Assembly (NCBI GenBank): GCA_022825665.1
Contig: JAJDWI010000023.1
Span: 1-55,830 of the forward strand
Source: Candidatus Poribacteria bacterium
Lineage (GTDB): Bacteria; Poribacteria; WGA-4E; WGA-3G
Direction: 5' to 3'
Length of the DNA stretch: 55,830 nt
In this document: piece after piece, positions 42,951-51,223 of the stretch
Numbering within the stretch: position 1 is the first letter of the stretch
Layout: each line of letters begins with the position of its first letter
Translations under genes and position numbers: made by a program
Notes under the pieces: model-generated
Database searches by the model: none
Seen by the model: the letters and a program-made list of their open reading frames with translations, nothing else
Told to the model about the DNA's origin: nothing

Positions 42951-43589
42951 ATGACTATAAATGAAGAACAAACTCAAGATCCGAAACCCTTAGAAAATTC
43001 TGATTCTGAACAGGGGCAAACAAATAGAGGATTCAGGATTGGATGTATGACATTTTGCCTTGCTGTAACCGTGCTGTTTTTGTGGATTTGGCACCATCAA
43101 TCGCAATTCAACGATAACTATCGTAAAGCATCCTTTCACATGAACAACGGTGAACCTGAACAAGCAATAATGTCGTATCAAAAAGCGATCAAGAACAAGA
43201 AACGTACTATATTCTTTAAAAATGCCCCTACGGCTTACAATAATCTTGGAGACGCATATTTGAAGGCAGGACAATATGAACTTGCTATATCTACCTTCAA
43301 AGATGTAATAAAAATTGCCCCAACCATGTCCGAAGGTTATATCAATTTGGCAACTGTCTATTTGCAGAAAAACGAACCGAGTAATGCTCGTGAAATATGT
43401 CTACATGCCTTGCAAATATTCCCTGATGCTGCATTATTGCATTTTAATCTTGCGTGTGCTTACTCACTTTCGGATGAACCAACAAAAGCTTTGAATTCTC
43501 TTATAGAAGCAGTAGACCTTGACCCAGAACTCAGAAATTATGCAGAACAAGAAGAGGCACTTAAGCACATTGTACCTACACTACCGTAA
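42951..43589 (+). CDS. Membrane-anchored TPR protein
   Basis: A 212-residue protein with one transmembrane helix (about residues 26-46, CMTFCLAVTVLFLWIW) and then about three to four tetratricopeptide repeats (ASFHMNNGEPEQAIMSYQKA, AYNNLGDAYLKAGQYELAIS, GYINLATVYLQKNEP, FNLACAYSLSDEPTKALNSL). The short N-terminus and following TPRs fit an inner-membrane anchor with a soluble interaction domain. Partner unknown. It is alone in its orientation, with its stop 11 bp from that of the next gene, which is convergent. Confidence 0.82.
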   Translation: MTINEEQTQDPKPLENSDSEQGQTNRGFRIGCMTFCLAVTVLFLWIWHHQSQFNDNYRKASFHMNNGEPEQAIMSYQKAIKNKKRTIFFKNAPTAYNNLGDAYLKAGQYELAISTFKDVIKIAPTMSEGYINLATVYLQKNEPSNAREICLHALQIFPDAALLHFNLACAYSLSDEPTKALNSLIEAVDLDPELRNYAEQEEALKHIVPTLP

Positions 43590-43599
43590 TTTAAAATTA

Positions 43600-45726
43600 T
43601 TACCCTAAAACATTCGCAACAATCACTAAATCAAGTATATTTACAACACCATCACCATTTAGGTCAGGTTCCGCATTTCCAAAGCTATTTGCTATAATGA
43701 CTAAATCAAGTATATTTACAACACCATCACCATTGATATCCACAGTTATTCCTGTCTTTAGATAAATCTCACCGTCTAAATCATCAAGGACATGCATAAA
43801 CCTTGTGGTACCGCTCGTAACTCCAGTAGTTTTTATCGTAAGGATGATTTGTTGTTCTTTGCCACTACGGTTGTAGACTGTCCACCCGTTTGTAAACTCT
43901 CGGATAAAAATCCCTTCTCGGTTTTCATACAATTGTGCCTTTTCTCCAATAGGTTGTCCTAAATCGGTATCCCAAAAGTCATACCAGTAGTGCTGTTGTG
44001 GCTCGCCTATTGGTGCACCAATATCGTTATTCCAAAAACCGTACCGAAATGTCCGATCATCTACGTTTTTATCCAAGAAATAACCACCGTAAAAATGTAC
44101 GTATCCATCAGAATGTGTAAGACTAAGTGTCGTAAATGCACGCATCCACCGAAGATTCGCAGGGGTATCCGGTTTGGTATCAACCACTCGTGTCCATCGA
44201 TAATTAATAGACGGATCGGGGGATGCGGTCGCAATACTCCATCCTTCCAAGCAATTTATCTGTGGTGACCTTAGATTATTCTCTGCCCATAACAGTGTGC
44301 TTTCAATTTGTACAAGTCCTCCGGCCGTGTAGCCTCCAGCATAATCTCTACCAGTCTCCATATAAAGCCCATTGATGTAAGGTGCAGCCCTTTTGGGTTT
44401 TGTTCGGTTTGGATTGACTAAGATCAGGAAATCTTCGCCTACTTCCTCACGAATACGACGAATTATCACATCACGTGCTTGTTGTTCAGATTCATTTGTC
44501 CTGTACCCATCAAGTACAGTATTATCTTCACGCCACCAATCCAAAAAAATACCATCAAATATCCCACATCGTGACAATACCCGCGCCTGTTCAACAATTA
44601 TATCTTGCACTGCCGGATGCGTGAAATCAAGTAAGAACGTCCCAGGCCATCCCGCGACGGGTGTACCTGACGCATCTCTTACCCAATAAGGATAGTCTGT
44701 TGGATATACATCATCCACATCCGCATCACGTACGTGAACGCTTGTTATAAAAATCAAATAAGGGTTTAGGGCAAGTAACGCGTCTTTATGCTGTTGAATT
44801 TTACGCAAATCACCTTGTAAAACAAGACGTTTATCGGTTGTTTGTCGCCACTCCAATCCAAAACGTCCTCGAAGAGATAAATCATGAAATGCAACTCGAG
44901 AGTTATACGAAATAGATGGTCGATTGAGTATATCATACCATGGTTGGAAAACAGATGGAAAACTCCGGTTGCTGATACGTTCTTGCACTGGAACTCTGTC
45001 TAATTCGCAGACTTCATCAAACAAAAACTCGGATAATGTCAAATGTTGGAGTGTGCTTACATCCACAATCCGATTATTCTGGATATGCAGTGTTTCTAAC
45101 AAGACTAAACTCGCAAGTGGATTGACATCCAAAATCTGATTATTGTCCAAGTGTAATTTAGTCAGTTGTGTAAGCGTAGCAATCGGTGTAATGTCCACAA
45201 TCTGATTGTCAGAAAGGAAAAGTTCCTTTATTTGTGTCAAGTTCGCAAGCGGACTAATATCTATAATCCGATTATTCTGGATATGCAGTGTTTCTAACAA
45301 GACTAAACTCGCAAGTGGACTGATATCTGAAATCTGATTGTCAGGAAGGACAAGTTCCTTCATTTGTGTCAAGTTCGAAAGCGGACTAATATCCGCTAAA
45401 GGTGTTCTCCAAATATACAAAACTCTTAAATTCACCAATCCTAATAAGGCACTCACATCGCTTATTTTATTACCTCCAAGGTTTGCCCATCTAAGATTCG
45501 TAGCGTGTTCCAATCCGGTAAGGTCAGTTATTTGCCGATTATGAGCCGCCAGTCCTTCAAGACGTTTCATCTCAATTTGCGTCAAAGGTATGTCAGTTGG
45601 AAGTTCCAGTTGTTCGCGTACAACTTGTTTTAAGTTTTCATCGGGCATCCAATCCTCTTCTGCAGATGCCATGTAGCAAAAACTTAGCAAGATGAACATA
45701 TACAAATAACGTCCATATAGTCTCAT
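43600..45726 (-). CDS. Secreted LRR protein with glycosidase-like domain and dockerin
   Basis: A 708-residue protein. A signal peptide (about residues 1-22, ending MASAEE) leads to about eight 22-residue internalin-type leucine-rich repeats (about 70-240; phrases such as LTKLHLDNNQILDVNPLASL). Next is a TIM-barrel-like domain (about 270-600) resembling putative glycoside hydrolases, with FDGIFLDWWRED as the strongest segment. The C-terminus has two EF-hand-like dockerin type I repeats, each with NGDGVVNILDLVI and together about 45 residues. It starts 9 bp after the propeller gene, so the pair is one operon. Dockerin suggests binding to a cohesin scaffold not found here. Confidence 0.82.
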   Translation of the reverse strand: MRLYGRYLYMFILLSFCYMASAEEDWMPDENLKQVVREQLELPTDIPLTQIEMKRLEGLAAHNRQITDLTGLEHATNLRWANLGGNKISDVSALLGLVNLRVLYIWRTPLADISPLSNLTQMKELVLPDNQISDISPLASLVLLETLHIQNNRIIDISPLANLTQIKELFLSDNQIVDITPIATLTQLTKLHLDNNQILDVNPLASLVLLETLHIQNNRIVDVSTLQHLTLSEFLFDEVCELDRVPVQERISNRSFPSVFQPWYDILNRPSISYNSRVAFHDLSLRGRFGLEWRQTTDKRLVLQGDLRKIQQHKDALLALNPYLIFITSVHVRDADVDDVYPTDYPYWVRDASGTPVAGWPGTFLLDFTHPAVQDIIVEQARVLSRCGIFDGIFLDWWREDNTVLDGYRTNESEQQARDVIIRRIREEVGEDFLILVNPNRTKPKRAAPYINGLYMETGRDYAGGYTAGGLVQIESTLLWAENNLRSPQINCLEGWSIATASPDPSINYRWTRVVDTKPDTPANLRWMRAFTTLSLTHSDGYVHFYGGYFLDKNVDDRTFRYGFWNNDIGAPIGEPQQHYWYDFWDTDLGQPIGEKAQLYENREGIFIREFTNGWTVYNRSGKEQQIILTIKTTGVTSGTTRFMHVLDDLDGEIYLKTGITVDINGDGVVNILDLVIIANSFGNAEPDLNGDGVVNILDLVIVANVLG
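45067..45319 (-). repeat. Duplicated DNA within the LRR region
   Basis: A 55-bp sequence at 45067-45121 is repeated exactly at 45265-45319, 198 bp away, equal to three 66-bp (22-residue) LRR units. A second near-identical pair lies at 45201 and 45333, 132 bp (two units) apart. The lengths indicate recent in-frame LRR duplications. Confidence 0.75.
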
Positions 45727-45735
45727 AATTTTTTT

Positions 45736-46863
45736 CTAAGGTATCTCAGCAACATAAACTTGTGAATGTCCTGACACATCTGATGTATACACCACAGCAT
45801 TTTCATCAGGACTAAAGGAGGGATGCGGATGTGTCCACTGTGGACCATATACCGTATCCACCTTCATCTCCATCCAACTTAATGCTTTCTCTCGATCACC
45901 TGCTTGTTGTGCAGCTGCCCAATCTTCTGCAACAGCGTACCTATCCTTTTTCCATTGACTACCACTTGATGAACTCTGCGGATAACAGATCGGTACGTGT
46001 TCCCCCGTTTCAACATCAACTAACCGTAAACCTATATCCGGATGTACAGTGTCACACAATACCTTTGTACCCGCTCGATTACTCGCGATGTGCCACGCGT
46101 TGAAATCTGAGATTGTCTGCATCTCAAGCGTATCAAGTGATATACGGCGTAAGGCATAGGGCCAATGAGTGACAATCAATTCGTCTTGTGAACCAAGAAA
46201 TGTCTCATGAACAAGAAACTCATTATTATCATGTTCATAGAGTTTACGATTATCTGTTCCATCACGATTTATTATCCACATTCTTGGTGCAGGGTCTCCT
46301 GAGTATGCAATCAGGTCAGCATGTTTTGGATGGAATTGTGGATGAATTATCGTCTGGTCAGGGGATGTGTAAATTATCTCTCCACCGCTTCCATCCGTGG
46401 CAGTGACGGTGATGTGCGATTTTCCATCAAGTTTCATCGCAGTTACAATATACTTTTCATCTGCGCTTATGCTACACTCTCCAAGACTTCCATCCTTAAA
46501 TACCGCGAGAACGCGTTCCTCAAAGGTGTCAAGATTGATAGCCTTTATTGAATCACCTTCAGTGTAAAAGAGTTCAGTTCCATCCTTAGCAATTACACCA
46601 GAATATCCGTGCACTTCCTCAGCATTTGTTAATTGTACAATATCACCATCAGGAAATTGTATCTTATAGAAATTTGCTTTTCCAGAACGGTAGGATGTAA
46701 AAATCAGATGTTTTTGGTCAGGTGTAAAGGATGGTGTGAGAAAATATAGGTTATGGTTTATAGTATTGTCATTTGTAAGTTGATAAACATGAGTACCTGT
46801 ATTTTGATCCTCAAATTCCAGTAATTCTGATGGATGCACCGAACCTTTTGTATACTTTGCCAT
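45736..46863 (-). CDS. Oligogalacturonate-lyase-like beta-propeller protein (PL22 type)
   Basis: A 375-residue propeller protein. Phrases FLTPSFTPDQKHLIFTSYR, DGDIVQLTNAEEVHG, HPQFHPKHADLIAYSGDP, RMWIINRDGTDNRKLYEH, VTHWPYALRRI and AWHIASNRAGTKVLCDT match the oligogalacturonate lyase family, in which several His bind the metal. AGGGAGAA precedes the ATG. No signal peptide, so it acts in the cytoplasm on imported oligosaccharides. It is the first gene of a two-gene operon with the LRR/glycosidase/dockerin gene. It may instead be a TolB-like propeller of unknown role. Confidence 0.72.
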   Translation of the reverse strand: MAKYTKGSVHPSELLEFEDQNTGTHVYQLTNDNTINHNLYFLTPSFTPDQKHLIFTSYRSGKANFYKIQFPDGDIVQLTNAEEVHGYSGVIAKDGTELFYTEGDSIKAINLDTFEERVLAVFKDGSLGECSISADEKYIVTAMKLDGKSHITVTATDGSGGEIIYTSPDQTIIHPQFHPKHADLIAYSGDPAPRMWIINRDGTDNRKLYEHDNNEFLVHETFLGSQDELIVTHWPYALRRISLDTLEMQTISDFNAWHIASNRAGTKVLCDTVHPDIGLRLVDVETGEHVPICYPQSSSSGSQWKKDRYAVAEDWAAAQQAGDREKALSWMEMKVDTVYGPQWTHPHPSFSPDENAVVYTSDVSGHSQVYVAEIP

Positions 46864-47289
46864 GAATTCTCCCTGATACGAACACTTCTGTCATAAGTTT
46901 TTTCTATCTGTGTGAATAATATCGTTGTCTATAATTCATAACCATCGATTATTGACTTAATACCGTGCCGAATGAACTTAGAATCTATGGCTTACATACT
47001 ATCAGGTTGAAACTATTTTGACAAGTAATATTAACCAGCATGCAGGGTTATTTAGTTTTCGGTAATTCGTAGAAATATATCGTAAAGTTGCAATCAAGAA
47101 GTCGTTCTTACAGAAGAGAGTAAGAGGTGAAGACAGGCGAGGTGACCTCCGCCCCTACGATGTAGTCTGCCCCAAGATTTTCAGGATAGGAAGGTCGCGA
47201 TTCGGAGAGTGCTTCTACAAAGAAAGGCTTAATATTAAAAATAATAGGGTTTGGAAAACTGAATGGCTCTGGATTTAATATACTTTTCC
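46864..47289. repeat. Intergenic repeat island
   Basis: No gene is seen between 46864 and the promoter at 47290. Blocks 47052-47088 and 47103-47179 match 24221-24256 and 24349-24423 in the same order (shared AATTCGTAGAAATAT and GAGGTGAAGACAG). Here the 34-bp insert found at 24276 is missing. A CAGGAT-type unit follows. Confidence 0.65.
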
Positions 47290-47318
47290 TTGACAATGAT
47301 GTAATCACTTGATATACT
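47290..47318 (+). promoter_or_regulatory. Near-consensus sigma-70 promoter of the efflux operon
   Basis: TTGACA (47290-47295), 17-bp spacer, TATACT (47313-47318). Both hexamers are perfect or one base off and the spacing is ideal. Transcription near 47325 gives a leader of about 75 bases before the gene at 47399. The 17-bp spacing argues against a MerR-type regulator, which usually uses 19-20. Confidence 0.65.
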
Positions 47319-47398
47319 TGATTTAACATTATTCGAAATTGATATGAAAGTTATCGTGAACCCTATATACATTTATATATTCTATTAGGTGATTTCAC

Positions 47399-47845
47399 AT
47401 GAAAACTCGTTTAAGAAAGAATAATAACAAAATCATATTTCCTTTAATTTTGTTATTAATTTATTCTGCTTTGATTCCAATGCAGTTGTCCAATTACGTC
47501 TTATGTTTTGGTGAAGATGGACATATTAAGTTGGAAATAACATTTGATGGGTGTTGTATGCATGAATTACCTGACGAATGTGAACACACAGAAACAGATG
47601 AATCTGAAGAAGAAGATCATTGTGGAGATTGTGTTGATCTACCAATCTTCGCCACCATAAATAGCGAGATCTATAATGTTTCTACCTTTGATAACCCACT
47701 AATCACTTCTGATACTACTTATGTCCTACCAAAATTGCCTAAAACTCCGTTACCACTCAATTCAAATCTTGATAAACCTTATAACATTTCTCCACTGATA
47801 AATCCTACGCTTATCTCAATTCGTACAGTTACCCTCCTAATTTAA
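47399..47845 (+). CDS. Exported Cys/His-rich acidic protein leading the metal-efflux operon
   Basis: A 148-residue protein with a hydrophobic helix (about residues 13-32) serving as signal or anchor. After it come LCFGEDGHIKLE, a CCMHELPDECEHT segment, an acidic stretch (DESEEEDH) and CGDCVDLP, giving several possible soft-metal ligands within about 50 residues. The final third is low in Cys. AGGTG lies before the ATG. Position just before the RND efflux genes suggests a periplasmic metal-binding accessory. Family not recognised with certainty; function inferred from context. Confidence 0.65.
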   Translation: MKTRLRKNNNKIIFPLILLLIYSALIPMQLSNYVLCFGEDGHIKLEITFDGCCMHELPDECEHTETDESEEEDHCGDCVDLPIFATINSEIYNVSTFDNPLITSDTTYVLPKLPKTPLPLNSNLDKPYNISPLINPTLISIRTVTLLI

Positions 47846-47916
47846 TCCTCACTTGCATACTTTAAACATACCTATTCTAATAATATTGTAATAATACTTA
47901 TATTCGGAAATATGAG

Positions 47917-47934
47917 ATCCTAATCAGTTAGGAT
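47917..47934 (+). promoter_or_regulatory. Hairpin/dyad before the outer-membrane factor gene
   Basis: Perfect 7-bp stem ATCCTAA (47917-47923) and TTAGGAT (47928-47934) with a TCAG loop, 48 bp before the ATG at 47982. No T-run follows, so it is not a standard terminator; it could be an operator or a processing or attenuation site inside the operon. Confidence 0.35.
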
Positions 47935-47981
47935 TTCAAAAGAATATTATTATCAGTTAACTTGTGAGGAGCAATAGACGA

Positions 47982-49226
47982 ATGAAAATCAGATTGGGTA
48001 ATATCATCACAATCATAGTCATGTCTGGAATTACATTGAATGTTTTTCCGATCACTGTTTTAGCTGATCAACACGAGAAAATATACCTTGAATCCGCAAT
48101 TCAGATCGCAATTCAAACGAATCAAGAGCTAAAAGTGATCCAGGAAAAAGTAAAAGTTGCTAAAGCACGTCTTGATGGGATCGCATTACTTAGTAATCCG
48201 GAATTGGAAACAGAATTTATTGGTGGTGATCACAGTGAACAGGTAGTTGAATTGACAAAGACATTTGAACTTGGTGGTCAGCGTGGTCATAGGAAACAGA
48301 TTGCTGAGATTAATCTTGAGAAGGCAAAACTTGAACTTACAGATACTACTCGTTTACTAAAAAAATCGGTAAAAACTGCTTTTTTCCAACTTGTACTTAT
48401 CCAAGAAAAGCTTAAGTTAGCAGAAGAAATAATCAAACATAACCAACAGATGTACGATTTGGCTCAGTTTCAGTTTGAGTCTGGTGATATTTCTGTAAGT
48501 AAAGTGAGTCTTGCGAATATACAGCTGCAATCTTCCCAACGTGAATTTGCATCCTTAGAAAGTGATTTGCTGTTATCTCAACTTGAACTAAATAGTCTGC
48601 TGGGAACATCGCTTGACTCCACACCTACAGCAATGGGTGGTTTTCCTGATAAGTCCAATAAGAAACTACTACTTGATTCCCTGAAGTCACATGCGCTTAT
48701 ACATCGCGCTGACCTAAAATCATTGAAACTAAACAGACAATTGACAGAAAGTAGACATAAACTTGCCAAAGCTTCAATAATTCCTGATCTGAGCATTGGA
48801 GGTATTGCAGAACATAGTGCAGATGAGACAGGATTCGGAGTAAAGTTTTCATTACCTTTACCTATATTTAACATGAATCGTGCTGAAGTCAATGCAGCAA
48901 AGGCTGAAAAGGTACAGGATACTGCAGAAATAACTAATATGCAAAGACAAATAACTCGTGAAGTGATGGCAGCGTATATTATGATGTCAGCATCCCAAAA
49001 AACTTTGAAGTTTTATGATGAGAATATGCTTAAGTTGTTGAATGACAATCTAACGTTAATGCGTTCTGCTTACGAATTAGGAGAAGTAGAACTTTTAGAA
49101 CTTATCATAATGCAGACCGAATTCATTAAGACGCGATTTGCTTATCTTGATGCCCTTGCGACATATCACAAGTCAATGGTTCGACTTGAATCAGCGTTGG
49201 GTACATCTATTAATTTAGTGGAGTAG
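47982..49226 (+). CDS. czcC: TolC/CzcC-family outer-membrane efflux factor
   Basis: A 414-residue outer-membrane factor. A signal peptide (about residues 1-30) leads into two OEP-type repeats with long helices; ESAIQIAIQTNQELKVIQEK near the N-terminus and KFSLPLPIFNMNRAEVNAAKAE midway are typical. The start at 47982 is preferred over GTG 47964 because GAGGAG lies between them. It forms the outer-membrane channel of the tripartite pump with the two genes that follow (49-bp gap to the adaptor). Confidence 0.88.
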   Translation: MKIRLGNIITIIVMSGITLNVFPITVLADQHEKIYLESAIQIAIQTNQELKVIQEKVKVAKARLDGIALLSNPELETEFIGGDHSEQVVELTKTFELGGQRGHRKQIAEINLEKAKLELTDTTRLLKKSVKTAFFQLVLIQEKLKLAEEIIKHNQQMYDLAQFQFESGDISVSKVSLANIQLQSSQREFASLESDLLLSQLELNSLLGTSLDSTPTAMGGFPDKSNKKLLLDSLKSHALIHRADLKSLKLNRQLTESRHKLAKASIIPDLSIGGIAEHSADETGFGVKFSLPLPIFNMNRAEVNAAKAEKVQDTAEITNMQRQITREVMAAYIMMSASQKTLKFYDENMLKLLNDNLTLMRSAYELGEVELLELIIMQTEFIKTRFAYLDALATYHKSMVRLESALGTSINLVE

Positions 49227-49275
49227 TTCCGTTTATTACACCGCGAGTTGATTATATCATATAAGGAGAAACAAA

Positions 49276-51198
49276 ATGCTTCTTAACGTTCGTCACACAC
49301 AATTATTTTATATAACAACTGTTTTTGCCATAAGTATCTTATCAATAAGTCTGTTCCATACATTTACTTGGTCTGAGGATCAAAATAGTGAAAATGGTGC
49401 GAAAATCCAAGGTGAAGATGAAAGTCATGACCACACTGCTTCCAACTCTGTATCACTTAGCGATATAGCAAAAGCTAACATCGGTATAAAAACAGCCGAA
49501 ACTGACCTACGAACAATTGAAAAGGTTGCTCAAGTTACAGGTAACATAATTGCACATCCAAGTAAGAAGTTCATAGTAACACCGAGAATTGGTGGGATAG
49601 TGAAACAAATCCATTACAAACTTGGTGATTCGGTTAAGAAAGGTGATGTGCTGCTTGAATTGGAAAGTATTGATTTACAATTGGCTGAGATTGATCTAAT
49701 TGAAGCAGTAGATCAACAAAAATCGTTAGCCTCCAAATTAACAAAACAGAAATCAGTATTTGCTAAGCAGATTAGACTGGAACTGAAAACACGACAGATA
49801 GACTATCTGGAATCAGTTTCTGAATTGCAGGAACAGAAAGTGGCTTATCAAAATCATAGATCTCTTGCGATTACAAAGACAATTTCAGTATTAGAACAGA
49901 TGCGTTTTGATCTAATCAAAGCGGACGTTGAACGTAGATTACTTGAGAATACACTTAGACGAATTGAATCACTTACAGAAAAACGTGTTTCTGCAAAGAA
50001 AGATCTTATAGCACAACAGGCTGAATATAGTAAAGCGACTAATTCATTCAATAATGCCCTACGTCAATTTCAACTTCTCGGAATTACGGATAAGACACTT
50101 CAAAAAATACTTGAAGATGATGGCAAGACACAAATACTTAAACTACTTGAACAAGAAGGTATGAACACAGAATCGGGGTTAAATATTACAGTACCAAAAG
50201 AGAGTAATGGAAGACAGGCATTGAAGTATGTAACCTTGATTGATGAAGCAAGCGGATTGATAGATTCCGAAACAGCGTATAAAACTGCTGTTCTCAAAGT
50301 TCATGCAAATAAACAACGTGCACTCGCAACAGGTTTATCAGAATCTGAGCTTGATACACTTGCTGCTTCTGGTAAGATTGAGTCGTTTGATGATTTATCC
50401 ACAGATGAAGTCATAGAACATTATGCCCCGTTTATGACGAGTTCAGAGGCATTAGAGGCATTGCTTCAAACGGAAGAGGCGCAGCGTAATGCTGTAATTA
50501 CGTTGGAAAAGGTGCGACGTAAACTTCAGGTGTTTGGTATCACAGAGAAAGAGATAGAATGGATAGTGGAAACTGGAAAACCTCATTCAAGGTATCCTAT
50601 TACCGCTCCAAATGCTGGACAAATCGTCATGCAGCATGTAACACTTGGAACAACCATTGACAAAAGCGATTCTCTATACTCAATATTGAACACAGATGTG
50701 GTATGGGTAGAGGGAGAAATATATGAAGACACACTTGCACTCATACACGATTCGTTGCAGGTAGGTGGAGAAGTTCGGATTCGTGTTCCTGCTTATCCTG
50801 ATACTGTTTTCACAGGTAAGATTTCTGAAATATCAGCTGTTGTAGATCCAGAGAAACGGACTGTTCATTTTTGGACAGAAGTAGGAAATTCTGGTAATAG
50901 ATTGAAACCTGGGATGTTCGCTGACCAGACACTTGTTATTGATAAATATGATGATGTATTGAGTGTTCCATTGAGTGCAGTTGTTCAAGACGGTGCAACT
51001 CTTATTGTTTTTGTGGAGTCAGGTAATACCTATACAAAACATGAGGTAGCGGTCGGTGCAAAGGATGATCAATATATTGAGATTAAAGATGGGTTACTTG
51101 CCGGTGAATTGGTGGTAGTGCAAGGAACACATCAACTCCTGAGAGCATCAGCGAGTTCAGATATTGTAATTGATCCACATGCAGGTCATAATCATTAA
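49276..51198 (+). CDS. czcB: RND efflux periplasmic adaptor (CzcB-like) with large insertion
   Basis: A 640-residue membrane fusion protein, far longer than the usual 370-520. An N-terminal hydrophobic helix (about 8-30), a His/Asp-containing segment (EDESHDHTASN), the first lipoyl half (QVTGNIIAHPSKKFIVTPRIGG), a long coiled coil (about 130-290), an extra helical insert of about 140 residues (about 300-435), then the second lipoyl half (ITAPNAGQIVMQHVTLG), beta-barrel and PGMFADQTLVI. The C-terminus is His-rich (DPHAGHNH), typical of metal efflux adaptors. AAGGAG precedes the ATG. It links the pump to the outer-membrane factor. Confidence 0.88.
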   Translation: MLLNVRHTQLFYITTVFAISILSISLFHTFTWSEDQNSENGAKIQGEDESHDHTASNSVSLSDIAKANIGIKTAETDLRTIEKVAQVTGNIIAHPSKKFIVTPRIGGIVKQIHYKLGDSVKKGDVLLELESIDLQLAEIDLIEAVDQQKSLASKLTKQKSVFAKQIRLELKTRQIDYLESVSELQEQKVAYQNHRSLAITKTISVLEQMRFDLIKADVERRLLENTLRRIESLTEKRVSAKKDLIAQQAEYSKATNSFNNALRQFQLLGITDKTLQKILEDDGKTQILKLLEQEGMNTESGLNITVPKESNGRQALKYVTLIDEASGLIDSETAYKTAVLKVHANKQRALATGLSESELDTLAASGKIESFDDLSTDEVIEHYAPFMTSSEALEALLQTEEAQRNAVITLEKVRRKLQVFGITEKEIEWIVETGKPHSRYPITAPNAGQIVMQHVTLGTTIDKSDSLYSILNTDVVWVEGEIYEDTLALIHDSLQVGGEVRIRVPAYPDTVFTGKISEISAVVDPEKRTVHFWTEVGNSGNRLKPGMFADQTLVIDKYDDVLSVPLSAVVQDGATLIVFVESGNTYTKHEVAVGAKDDQYIEIKDGLLAGELVVVQGTHQLLRASASSDIVIDPHAGHNH

Positions 51199-51223
51199 AC
51201 CCAATTAACTAAGAGGAATAACA

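Noticed and set aside
47108-47329. Minus-strand 73-residue open frame
   Set aside because: It spans the repeat island and the promoter of the efflux operon and has no domain.
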